Below are positions 1 to 6,474 of a DNA stretch of 7,648 nucleotides, piece after piece. The notes below the pieces were generated by a model that saw only the letters and a program-made list of their open reading frames with translations, made no database searches and had not been told where the DNA came from. The stretch is from JAGLCY01 sp965363725 (GTDB lineage Bacteria > Krumholzibacteriota > Krumholzibacteriia > LZORAL124-64-63). A program made the translations under genes and the position numbers. Position 1 is the first letter of the stretch. Every line of letters starts with the position of its first letter. Location: NCBI GenBank assembly GCA_965363725.1, contig CBDTUS010000173.1, positions 1 through 7,648 on the forward strand, in the 5' to 3' direction.

Positions 1-4
1 ACCA

Positions 5-36
5 TGTCCAGCCCACCGCAAAGAGTAGGCCGGACA
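5..36. repeat. imperfect inverted repeat in the window-edge intergenic stretch
   Basis: TGTCCAGCC at 5-13 can pair with GGCCGGACA at 28-36, giving nine pairs with one A-C mismatch around a 14-base loop. It lies downstream of the transporter gene and its probable terminator. No T-run flanks it. It may belong to the next gene outside the window. I see no coding sequence in 1-128. Confidence 0.25.
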
Positions 37-58
37 CATTCTCAAAGGCACAACCAAA

Positions 59-91
59 GGAAAAAGGCGAGGGCGGTCAAAACGACCGCCC
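59..91 (-). terminator. probable intrinsic terminator after the transporter gene
   Basis: GGGCGGTC (71-78) and GACCGCCC (84-91) form a perfect 8-bp GC-rich stem with a five-base loop. Read on the minus strand, the stem is followed by TCGCC and then a run of five T (61-65). It lies about 37 bases past the stop of the minus-strand transporter, where the end of a three-gene transcript is expected. The short gap between stem and T-run makes it less than ideal. Confidence 0.6.
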
Positions 92-128
92 CCCTCAAGT
101 CAAGTCATCGGTGGTCATGAACGAATCC

Positions 129-1592
129 TCAAGTCGTTTTGGGCTTCGGCTTGGCGTTCCACAATCGCAGAGCCAGCAAGAAACCGATCAAGGCCACCGG
201 GATCATGGCCACCGGCCAGGGCAGCCAGTTGGCCGGATCGGTGGCCGGTCCGATGAGGTTACCGGCCGGATCAAGCTCCACGCGCGGCAGCAGCAGGGCG
301 TAGATCAGCGACATGACGCCGGTGCCAAGATAGACAAACCCGTCGATGATACCAACGGCGATGCCCGCGTTCTTCGCCCCGCCGAAATCCATGCTCGCGG
401 TGCCCGACAGCATGCCGTGCACTCCTATCACGGCCATCGACATGAAGACGACCAACCAGCCCACGATGGGCGTGGTATAGGTGAAGGTCAGGATGACGGC
501 TCCGGCGAGCAGGACCCCGTAGAGCACCCCGGCCACCGGCCCCCGCCGCGATTGGAACACGTGATCGCTGATGGTGCCGGCGAACATCCCACCGAACACG
601 CCGGCGGCGAACAGCATCAGGCCCCAGTTCTCGTTCACGAAGCTCGACTTCAAACCGAGGACGGCGTCGGTCTGCTTGGCGAAGCTGCCGTACCACTGCA
701 TGATGGCCTGCCGCAGGAATCCCGAGCAGAACTCCACCCCGGCAATGGTCAGGATGATGGGATTGGTCAGCATCCTCTTGAACACCTTGACCGCGCCCAG
801 GCGAGGGCTGTTGTCCCCGCTGGTGGCATCCCCCGTGTTGAACTCGCCCTGGCCCGCCTCGGCCGGACTGTTGCGGACGATCAGGAAGTCCAGGATCCAG
901 AACAGACCCAGCAGCAGGGCGGGCATGAAGAAGACCCAGGTCAGGCCCAGGCTCGACAGAATGCGGTAGCCCACGTCAAAGGCCAGATAGATGCCCAGCG
1001 AGATGAGGATGCCGAAGATCGCCCCGAACACCCCGCGTTCGCGCACGTGGAACCAGGGGGCGTTGACCTTGACGATGGCCACGGCCCCGAAACTCTGGAA
1101 ATACATGTTGATGGCGTACAGCACCGAGAATATGGGAATGAATTTCTCCGCCAGAACACCGTACAAGGGGCCCTGGTTCAAGAGGCTGAACGACGCCAAC
1201 CCCATGAGCAGGTTCATGACCATGGCGCCGCCTGCGCCCATGAGGATGGAGAACCGCCCCCCCATGCGGTCGGTCAAAGGACCGTTGATCAGGAACGACA
1301 CCCCGTAGACGATGGTCCCGACCATGAAAATGATCCCGAAACCGGCGTTGCCCATGAGCGGGCTGCCGTCGGGCCCGGGGATTTCCTCGAAGGCGTATTG
1401 GCTGACCTTCAGGTTGTAGCGGCCCATGTACAGGAAGGCATAGGTCAGGCCGAGGGGAAGCCAGTTCACGAGACGGCGGCGCAGATAGGCCTTGTCGTGG
1501 CCGACGTCGACCCGGGGCAAAACCTTGAAAACCACGCCGACGACGGCCAGGAGGATCAGGATTTCCCAGTTTTCCGCAAACCATCCGAGCAT
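129..1592 (-). CDS. MFS transporter of the organophosphate:phosphate antiporter (GlpT/UhpT-like) type
   Basis: The protein has 487 residues and is a cytoplasmic membrane transporter. Similarity to the GlpT/UhpT/UhpC group is seen in the first MFS loop (GPLTDRMGGR, about 104-113), in the segment FQSFGAVAIVKVNAPWF followed by RERGVFGA (about 165-190), in GFLRQAIMQWYGSF (about 291-304), in a second-half loop like GlpT's (GTISDHVFQSRRGP, about 349-362) and in KNAGIAVGIIDGFVYLG (about 407-423). About 12 MFS helices are visible, plus one extra hydrophobic segment at residues 8-27. Family members exchange inorganic phosphate for sugar phosphates or glycerol 3-phosphate; UhpC-type members act as sensors. 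The substrate here cannot be read. The ATG at 1590-1592 was chosen because GGGAG (1601-1605) sits 8 bases upstream; an in-frame GTG at 1646 lies inside a hairpin and has no good ribosome site. It is last in the minus-strand operon. Confidence 0.85.
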   Translation of the reverse strand: MLGWFAENWEILILLAVVGVVFKVLPRVDVGHDKAYLRRRLVNWLPLGLTYAFLYMGRYNLKVSQYAFEEIPGPDGSPLMGNAGFGIIFMVGTIVYGVSFLINGPLTDRMGGRFSILMGAGGAMVMNLLMGLASFSLLNQGPLYGVLAEKFIPIFSVLYAINMYFQSFGAVAIVKVNAPWFHVRERGVFGAIFGILISLGIYLAFDVGYRILSSLGLTWVFFMPALLLGLFWILDFLIVRNSPAEAGQGEFNTGDATSGDNSPRLGAVKVFKRMLTNPIILTIAGVEFCSGFLRQAIMQWYGSFAKQTDAVLGLKSSFVNENWGLMLFAAGVFGGMFAGTISDHVFQSRRGPVAGVLYGVLLAGAVILTFTYTTPIVGWLVVFMSMAVIGVHGMLSGTASMDFGGAKNAGIAVGIIDGFVYLGTGVMSLIYALLLPRVELDPAGNLIGPATDPANWLPWPVAMIPVALIGFLLALRLWNAKPKPKTT

Positions 1593-1645
1593 AGACTTGT
1601 CTCCCGTTGGTGGTGTCAGTGTCCTCGAAAGATATCCTATTCGCA

Positions 1646-1663
1646 CCCGGCATCAATGCCGGG
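1646..1663 (-). other. perfect hairpin between phosphatase and transporter genes
   Basis: CCCGGCA (1646-1652) and TGCCGGG (1657-1663) pair perfectly around a TCAA loop, 9 bases after the phosphatase stop and about 54 bases before the transporter start. On the minus strand it is followed by TGCGAATAGG, with no T-run, so it is not a classical intrinsic terminator. It could be an RNA processing or stability element, or an attenuator setting relative expression of the transporter. Confidence 0.45.
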
Positions 1664-1672
1664 ATTGCCCTG

Positions 1673-4027
1673 CTATCCCTGCCGCCGGATCACCACCAGG
1701 GTGATGTCGTCGGACTGGGCCACACCCGAGGTATGGGTCGAAACGGCGTCCAGGATGGCGTCCTTGATGCCCCCGGCCGGCAGATGGCGGTTCCGCCGCA
1801 GCACCTCGAACAGGGCTTCCTCCCCGAACATGGCTTCGTAGTCATCCTCGTCCGCGGCCGGACCCACCGCTTCGGTTATGCCGTCGGTGTAGAGCACGAT
1901 GATCTCACCGGGCGCCAGCTCCACCGTGTCCTGCTGGTAGACCTGTTCGCCCAACATGCCCAATAGCAGACCGCCGGTGGTCAGTTCCTGCAAGGAACCG
2001 TCGGCGCGCAGCAGGACGGGCGGGTTGTGGCCGGCATTGGTGCAGGTGAAGCTGGCCTTCCGGGCGTTGAGCAGGCCGTAGAAGAAGGTGGCGAACATGT
2101 GGGGATCGGTGGACTTGACCAGCAGGTCGTTCACCCTCTGGACCACCCCCGAGACGCTGCCCGGATGCAGGACCTGTCCGTGCAGGCTGGCCTGCAGGTT
2201 CGACATGAGCAGGGCCGCGGGCATACCTTTGCCGGACACGTCCCCGATGGCGATCCCGACCTGGTCGTTGTCCTGCACCAGGAAATCGAAGTAGTCCCCG
2301 CCGATCTCCCGGCTGGGAATGCTGGCGCCCACCACCTCGAAGCCCGTCACCACCGGTTCGGAAGTCGGCAGCAGACGGACCTGGATGGCCCGGGCCGTGG
2401 CCAGTTCCTGCACCAGGCGTTCGTTGGCCAGGGCGATTTCCCGACCGTGTTTCACCGCGGTTGTCATCTCGTTGAAGCTGGTGGCCAGGTCGCCGAACTC
2501 ATCCTCGTTGGGGATCTCGATGACCGTGTCCAGGTCGCCGGCAGCCACCGATCTCGTGCCCCGCTGCAGAGCGTGGACCGCCCCGACGATCCCCTCTGAA
2601 ATGCGCACGCCGAAGAAGTAGGCGAATATTTCCAGGACCAGGAACAGGATCGCCACCAGCGAAAGGGCCACCACCACGGCGATGTTCAGGTTGGAATCGC
2701 CCTCCAGGAACTCGGTCTTCAGGTCGGGCCAACCGACCCGCAGGTTGATGAAAAGGGTCTTGGAATCCAGGTCTTCCCCGTCATATCGCTCCACCTCGAA
2801 AAGCGTGCCGCCGAAGAAGAAAAAACGGCTCCAGTAGGCCTTGTCCTCGCTGACATCGCGGTAGGTGACCTCGAGGCCGGAAAATTGCCGGCGATCCTCT
2901 TCGTTGACCGTACCGATGACCAGATCGCCGTCATCACCGAGGGAAGAACTGGTGGGCGAGATGTCGATGCCCACCTTCAGCAGACCAGACAGGATCTTCA
3001 ACGGCCGTTCGCCCAGGTGCCAGGCCTTCACCGCCGGGCCGGGGGTGTCCAGCCCCTCCCAGCGCATCAGCCAGATCCTGCCTCCGGCCAGGCACCAGGT
3101 CGTCTTATCGCCGGGGCCAATGACAGCGGTCGCCGCAGTATCCCCATCGGCCTTGACCAGGCGCGCGGCATCCGCCGTCGAGCCCCTCATTTTTTCCGCC
3201 AGCTGGGGCATCCATTCCGGGGCGGGGATCAGAGTTTCATTTTCCCCAGCGGTGCCCGGCCCGGGCCAAACGAAGGTGGTATCGAACAGGGCGCCGCCGA
3301 AATCGACCCCTGCATCGGCCATCTGCCGCCAGTTCTCCAGCGTCCCGGTGGTGCGCGCGGCGCGGGCGCCGCCCAGCCCCGTGTAGAGGATCATCAGGCC
3401 CAGCACAACCATCAGCACCAGGGGTATGAAGCCGATCAGGACGGCCGCCACCCCCAGCTTGGGCCTCAGCCGCAGGAAATGGAGGCGCATCCGCACGGCC
3501 AGATGGAACAGGGACCAGAACCAGAAACACCCCAGGCTGAGCAGGGACCACATACCCGCCCGCTTGAGGAACGCGGCCGGGCCCGTGGGTTCCGCCAGAT
3601 TCATGAAGCGGGGATAGAGGAACACGATCAGGGCGGTGGCCACCACGCCCAGGCCGAAGCCGAGGGCCCGCCGGCGCGCCGATACGTGGCGCCACGTGCG
3701 GAACTGCCGAAAGGTCAACGCCAATATGGACAGCGGCGTCGCCGCCACGATGCCGCCCGGGTCAGGCAGGAACACGGCCAGCGCCGCGGCGCCCGTCAGG
3801 ACCACCAGCCAGAACCATCGGCCCCAGGTATCGGCCAGGATGAACCGGATGGCCACGATCCAGGCCGCCAGGGCCAGCACTCCGATTGCCCCTTGGGCCA
3901 GCTCGCCCGGGGGGAATCCCGTCGTCAGGTGCAGGATCAACAGCACAGCCGCGGCGCCCAGCAGCGCCAAGATGAGAGCGATGCAGCGCCAGGCCACAAC
4001 AGAGGTGGGTCCGGATATCAGCCTCAC
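1673..4027 (-). CDS. membrane-anchored HAMP-SpoIIE/PP2C serine phosphatase (RsbU-like)
   Basis: The protein has 784 residues. The C-terminal part (about 560-782) is a PP2C-type SpoIIE phosphatase domain, which in this family removes phosphate from serine of anti-sigma-factor antagonists. The expected metal-binding acidic motifs are present: GGDYFDF (577-583), GDVSGKG (595-601), LYTDGITEA (712-720) and SDDIT (772-776); NAGHNPP is at 664-670. The usual linker ELATARAIQVRLLP (541-554) precedes it, after a HAMP domain at about 472-525. The N-terminus has about six membrane segments (about 12-34, 45-64, 70-88, 120-139, 158-179, 190-216), then a probable extracytoplasmic region (217-447) and a last membrane segment (448-473). 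The outer region matches no sensor fold I recognise. The start is GTG; its first bases overlap the TGA stop of the upstream hydrolase (GTGA, 4024-4027), and AAGGAG lies 11 bases upstream (4039-4044), so translation is probably coupled. No antagonist or anti-sigma gene lies nearby. Confidence 0.9.
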   Translation of the reverse strand: MRLISGPTSVVAWRCIALILALLGAAAVLLILHLTTGFPPGELAQGAIGVLALAAWIVAIRFILADTWGRWFWLVVLTGAAALAVFLPDPGGIVAATPLSILALTFRQFRTWRHVSARRRALGFGLGVVATALIVFLYPRFMNLAEPTGPAAFLKRAGMWSLLSLGCFWFWSLFHLAVRMRLHFLRLRPKLGVAAVLIGFIPLVLMVVLGLMILYTGLGGARAARTTGTLENWRQMADAGVDFGGALFDTTFVWPGPGTAGENETLIPAPEWMPQLAEKMRGSTADAARLVKADGDTAATAVIGPGDKTTWCLAGGRIWLMRWEGLDTPGPAVKAWHLGERPLKILSGLLKVGIDISPTSSSLGDDGDLVIGTVNEEDRRQFSGLEVTYRDVSEDKAYWSRFFFFGGTLFEVERYDGEDLDSKTLFINLRVGWPDLKTEFLEGDSNLNIAVVVALSLVAILFLVLEIFAYFFGVRISEGIVGAVHALQRGTRSVAAGDLDTVIEIPNEDEFGDLATSFNEMTTAVKHGREIALANERLVQELATARAIQVRLLPTSEPVVTGFEVVGASIPSREIGGDYFDFLVQDNDQVGIAIGDVSGKGMPAALLMSNLQASLHGQVLHPGSVSGVVQRVNDLLVKSTDPHMFATFFYGLLNARKASFTCTNAGHNPPVLLRADGSLQELTTGGLLLGMLGEQVYQQDTVELAPGEIIVLYTDGITEAVGPAADEDDYEAMFGEEALFEVLRRNRHLPAGGIKDAILDAVSTHTSGVAQSDDITLVVIRRQG

Positions 4028-4713
4028 CGGATGTTGTGCTCCTTTTTATAATCGGCCCAGTTGTCTTTCAAGTGGCAGAAGGATTCGAAATCCGCCGCGG
4101 TCAGGAAGGGGTTGTGGTCCTTCTCGAAACCTATGGTCGAGTGGGGGCGCTGCCCTTCACCGCCGTAGTAGTCATGTCCCGGAAAGACGAGGGTCTCGGC
4201 GGGAAGTTGCATCACTCGGTGAAGCGATTCGTGCTCCTGAAGTGCGGAGGACCCCGGAAAGTAGGATCCGGTGCCTCCCACCTTGCCGCAGAACAGGAGG
4301 TCGCCGGTGATCAGGCGCCCTTCGCACAGGTAGCACATATGTCCGGGCGAGTGGCCCGGCGTGGCCAGGGCGGTGACGGCGATTTCTCCGAGGGCGATGG
4401 TCTTGCCGTCGGTCAGGTTCTCGGCGCCGGGGATGTTGTCCTCGGCCCCGCCGTACAGCTCGGCGCCGGTCAATTCCTTCAGCCTGTCGGCGCCCCCGGT
4501 GTGGTCGACATGCCCGTGGGTGATGAGAATGGCGGAGATCGTCAAACCTTCCGCTTCGGCGATCTCATAAAACCGGTCGGGCTCGAACCCGGGGTCCACC
4601 GCGGCCGCCAACCCCGAGTCCGGATCGCCCAGCAGATAGCAGAAGTTGCGGTCCCCGCCCAGGTGGATCTGCAGGAAGCGGATGTGGGCCGCGGAATGGT
4701 CATGGATCAGCAC
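4024..4713 (-). CDS. metallo-beta-lactamase-fold hydrolase, glyoxalase II-like
   Basis: The protein has 229 residues, no signal peptide, and is probably cytoplasmic. It carries the full binuclear metal set of the hydroxyacylglutathione hydrolase group: THGHVDH (65-71; H66, H68, D70, H71), TPGHSPGH (118-125; H121), TGDLLF (136-141; D138 as bridging ligand) and FPGHDY (177-182; H180). The end, with HSTIGFEKDHNPFL, resembles short bacterial glyoxalase II-like proteins that lack the long C-terminal glutathione-binding part of classical GloB. Thioester hydrolysis is likely but the substrate thiol is unknown; a complete metal set argues against a mononuclear persulfide dioxygenase. The start is GTG, supported by GGGAG (4720-4724) six bases upstream. 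It is the first gene of a minus-strand operon and its stop overlaps the start of the phosphatase. Confidence 0.85.
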   Translation of the reverse strand: MLIHDHSAAHIRFLQIHLGGDRNFCYLLGDPDSGLAAAVDPGFEPDRFYEIAEAEGLTISAILITHGHVDHTGGADRLKELTGAELYGGAEDNIPGAENLTDGKTIALGEIAVTALATPGHSPGHMCYLCEGRLITGDLLFCGKVGGTGSYFPGSSALQEHESLHRVMQLPAETLVFPGHDYYGGEGQRPHSTIGFEKDHNPFLTAADFESFCHLKDNWADYKKEHNIR

Positions 4714-4830
4714 GGATTGCTCCCATCGGGTTTCAAGATCGATCTGAGGATCATACCCTGCCGGAGCTGCCGCGCCAAGGAGCAGGTGTTCGATCGGGAC
4801 ATTCTCGAATGATGATTTGAAACCCGCCTC

Positions 4831-4858
4831 TTGCGGATTCCCAGAATATTCCTATATC
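4831..4858 (+). promoter_or_regulatory. candidate promoter for the selenoprotein-cupredoxin pair
   Basis: TTGCGG (4831-4836) and TATATC (4853-4858) are 16 bases apart, in the only AT-rich patch of the divergent region. Transcription would start near 4865, about 70 bases before the ATG at 4937. It overlaps the candidate minus-strand promoter, so the two operons could share control. The match is by eye and weak. Confidence 0.25.
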
Positions 4859-4873
4859 TGATCAATAAGACAA
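4845..4873 (-). promoter_or_regulatory. candidate promoter for the minus-strand operon
   Basis: On the minus strand TTGTCT (4868-4873) and AATATT (4845-4850) are separated by 17 bases. They lie in an AT-rich patch in otherwise GC-rich DNA. Transcription would begin near 4838, leaving a leader of about 125 bases before the hydrolase start. The match to a housekeeping consensus is partial. Confidence 0.3.
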
Positions 4874-4891
4874 TTTTCGTCCTTTTTGACT

Positions 4892-4910
4892 GTCTGCGCC
4901 TTTGACAGAC
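4892..4910. repeat. short inverted repeat in the selenoprotein leader
   Basis: GTCTG (4892-4896) and CAGAC (4906-4910) flank CGCCTTTGA. The same stretch holds two near-copies of TTTGAC (4885-4890 and 4901-4906). It could be an operator or a small leader hairpin upstream of the start at 4937. The stem is only five bases, so chance is possible. Confidence 0.25.
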
Positions 4911-4936
4911 GTTTTGATCACCGGAAAGGAAGCCCC

Positions 4937-5767
4937 ATGCCGCGATTATACCCCCGTAGCATCTCGCTGGCTCTCGTGACTCTCCTTATGGTCCCGGGCC
5001 TCGCCCTGGCCGTTCCCGGCCCCGGGGAAGTGGGCGGAGTCGCTCCCGACTGGACCCTGCAGGCCTACCAGGGCGACACCCACACCCTGAGTGACTACTC
5101 CGGAAAAGTGGTGTTCATGTTCGTGGTGGGCTACGGCTGAGCCAACTGCATAAGCGGAGCTGCCAGTTCGGTGGCTTTTTTGAGCGGATATTCCGCCGAC
5201 CATTTCCAGGCCTTCGCGATCGACGTGTGGGACGGCGGCGCTATATCGGCCGACATCTTCCTGGCCAACACCAACATCCCCTACCCCTACCTGATGTTCG
5301 GCGGCATCAACGGCATCATGACCGCCTACAATTGCCAGTACGACCTGGTGTTCATCATCGGGGGCGACGGGATCATCCTCTACCGCGGCGATTACGATGA
5401 ACCCGCCCTCCAGGTCGCCATCGACCAGGGGATCGAGGAGCTGGGCGGCACCTCGGGTGTCGGCGACACGCCGGCCAACCTTCACGTGCTGCTGGACGGA
5501 TATCCCAATCCGTTCAATCCCCAGGTGCGGATTCCCTTCGAACTGGGTGGCGACACCGGTTCCGAGCAGGTCGCCCTGGAAATCCTGGATCTGAGGGGCC
5601 GGGTCGTCAAGACCCTGGTCAGCGGATCCCGCCAGGCGGGCCAGCGCTACGAGGCCACCTGGAACGGCACCGATCATTCCGGTCGCCGGATGCCCAGCGG
5701 GGCTTACATGTCCCGGCTGACCGTGAACGGGCAAAGTCAGTCCAAGCTATTGACCTTGGTCAAATAA
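4937..5767 (+). CDS. secreted thioredoxin-fold selenoprotein (UxxC) with FlgD-like C-terminal domain
   Basis: Read through one in-frame TGA (5138-5140), the protein has 276 residues. Residues 1-25 are a signal peptide ending LALA. Residues 33-168 look like a TlpA/redoxin domain: APDWTLQAYQG, LSDYSGKVVFMFVVGYG, then Sec68-Ala-Asn-Cys71 in place of the CxxC site, a probable cis-Pro region NIPYPYLM (113-120) and LVFIIGGDGIILYRG (137-151). Residues 185-276 form a FlgD-like tail with YPNPFNP (189-195). A thiol-disulfide or peroxide reductase role outside the cytoplasm is inferred. The ATG at 4937 has AAAGGAAG at 4925-4932; a TTG at 4886 would place the signal peptide internally. The frame, codon use and fold continue across the TGA, a stem-loop follows it, and TGA ends three other genes here, so code reassignment is unlikely. 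The alternatives are a nonsense mutation or base error of a Cys codon. Without Sec insertion only a 67-residue fragment would form. Confidence 0.82.
5138..5140 (+). other. in-frame TGA predicted to encode selenocysteine (Sec68)
   Basis: TGA lies in the frame that is otherwise open from 4937 to the TAA ending at 5767. It falls just after the beta strand KVVFMFVVGYG, where thioredoxin-fold proteins place their first active-site cysteine. The resolving Cys is present three residues on (Cys71). Cys-to-Sec replacement at this point is a known pattern in bacterial thioredoxin-like and peroxiredoxin-like selenoproteins. Confidence 0.8.
5141..5175 (+). promoter_or_regulatory. candidate bacterial SECIS stem-loop
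   Basis: The RNA just after the TGA can fold. A lower stem pairs GCC (5141-5143) with GGC (5173-5175). A middle stem pairs AACT (5144-5147) with AGTT (5165-5168) and GC (5148-5149) with GC (5162-5163), with C5164 bulged. An upper stem pairs AGC (5153-5155) with GCT (5159-5161) around a GGA loop (5156-5158). The loop guanines are 16 and 17 bases past the TGA. Known bacterial SECIS elements lie directly downstream of UGA, with a G near the start of a small apical loop at about this distance. The fold was drawn by hand and no energy was computed. Six T follow the stem (5176-5181). Confidence 0.65.
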
Positions 5768-5808
5768 TTCAGGGGAACCCCCCGCTACTCAAACCGGGGA
5801 GACCGGCA

Positions 5809-6474
5809 ATGAAATCGATCCTGACATTCCTGGCGGCCGGACTCGGCCTGATCCTGGCGCCGGTTCTCGCCGGCGCCGTCACGCATACCGTCAACCAGAG
5901 CGGTCTTACCTTCGTCCCGGCCGATATCACCATCGAAATCGGAGACACGGTCGAATGGATCTGGGAAAGTGGCAACCACACAGTCACCAGCGGGACCGAC
6001 TTGAGCGACCCGGAAGTCGGGGTGCTGTTCGACGCCCCCCTGAACAGCGGCAATCCGTCCTTTTCCTTCACTTTTAATGAAGTCGGGGTGCAGGACTATT
6101 TCTGCCGCCCGCACCTCAACTTCGGCATGGTCGGCTCGGTCACCGTTACCTCGGCTTCCCCCGTGGATCAGACCCCACGGACGGCGGCCCTGAATTTGCA
6201 GGCCAACGTCCCCAATCCCTTCAATCCATCCACCCGCATCACCTTCGACCTGGCCGACACCGGACAGGGATCCACCCGGGTCAGCCTGCGGGTCTTTGAT
6301 CTGCAGGGACGCCTGGTCAAGGTTCTGCTGGAAGAATCGATGGCCACAGACCGCCACACCGCGGTCTGGGATGGACGGAATGATCAGGGCGCCGCCGTGC
6401 CTTCGGGCGTCTACGTCTACCGTCTGTCGGCCGCTGGCAAGACCCTCGCCCGCACCATGACCTTGGCTAAGTAG
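5809..6474 (+). CDS. secreted plastocyanin-like cupredoxin with FlgD-like C-terminal domain
   Basis: The protein has 221 residues. Residues 1-23 are a signal peptide (hydrophobic core FLAAGLGLILAPVL, cut near AGA). Residues 24-115 form a cupredoxin domain with a complete type 1 copper site: His57 in GNHTVTSG, Cys99 and His102 in YFCRPH, and Met107 in NFGMVG. This is the plastocyanin/pseudoazurin arrangement, so a small electron carrier outside the cytoplasm is likely, though copper storage or delivery is possible. Residues 128-221 are a FlgD-like tail starting near NVPNPFNPSTRITF and ending RTMTLAK, closely like the tail of the upstream selenoprotein. Such tails serve in surface attachment or type IX-like secretion in some FCB bacteria. 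The ATG has GGGGAG (5796-5801) seven bases upstream. The gene begins 41 bases after the selenoprotein gene with no terminator between, so the two are probably co-transcribed. Confidence 0.9.
   Translation: MKSILTFLAAGLGLILAPVLAGAVTHTVNQSGLTFVPADITIEIGDTVEWIWESGNHTVTSGTDLSDPEVGVLFDAPLNSGNPSFSFTFNEVGVQDYFCRPHLNFGMVGSVTVTSASPVDQTPRTAALNLQANVPNPFNPSTRITFDLADTGQGSTRVSLRVFDLQGRLVKVLLEESMATDRHTAVWDGRNDQGAAVPSGVYVYRLSAAGKTLARTMTLAK

Noticed and set aside
1593..1646. Upstream GTG start (1646) for the transporter
   Set aside because: It lies at the edge of a perfect hairpin with no good ribosome site, and the added 18 residues are not family-like; the ATG at 1592 has GGGAG at 8 bases.
111..1841. Long plus-strand open frame opposite the transporter gene (576 codons)
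   Set aside because: The product is rich in His, Gln, Asp, Gly and Arg with no hydrophobic core, as expected from the reverse complement of a GC-rich membrane protein gene. The minus-strand frame has clear MFS family motifs.
2885..4051. Plus-strand open frame of 388 codons opposite the phosphatase
   Set aside because: Low-complexity Gln/His/Arg/Pro-rich translation with no recognisable domain, antisense to a well-supported phosphatase gene.
4937..5140. Treating the 67-residue upstream part as a complete small gene and 5171 onward as a second gene
   Set aside because: Both parts are in the same frame, the break falls in the redox active site, and the downstream part would lack its start, signal peptide and first beta strand. 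No ribosome site precedes the GTG at 5171.
5138..5140. Genome-wide reassignment of TGA (to Trp or Gly)
   Set aside because: TGA ends the transporter, the hydrolase and the slipin genes at the expected family lengths, and the proteins use normal TGG Trp codons.
4946..5734. Minus-strand open frame of 262 codons across the selenoprotein, which could suggest the TGA is simply in a non-coding strand
   Set aside because: Its translation shows no family motif and is rich in Gly, Val, His and Asp. The plus strand has a ribosome site, a signal peptide, a redoxin fold and a FlgD-like tail in one frame.
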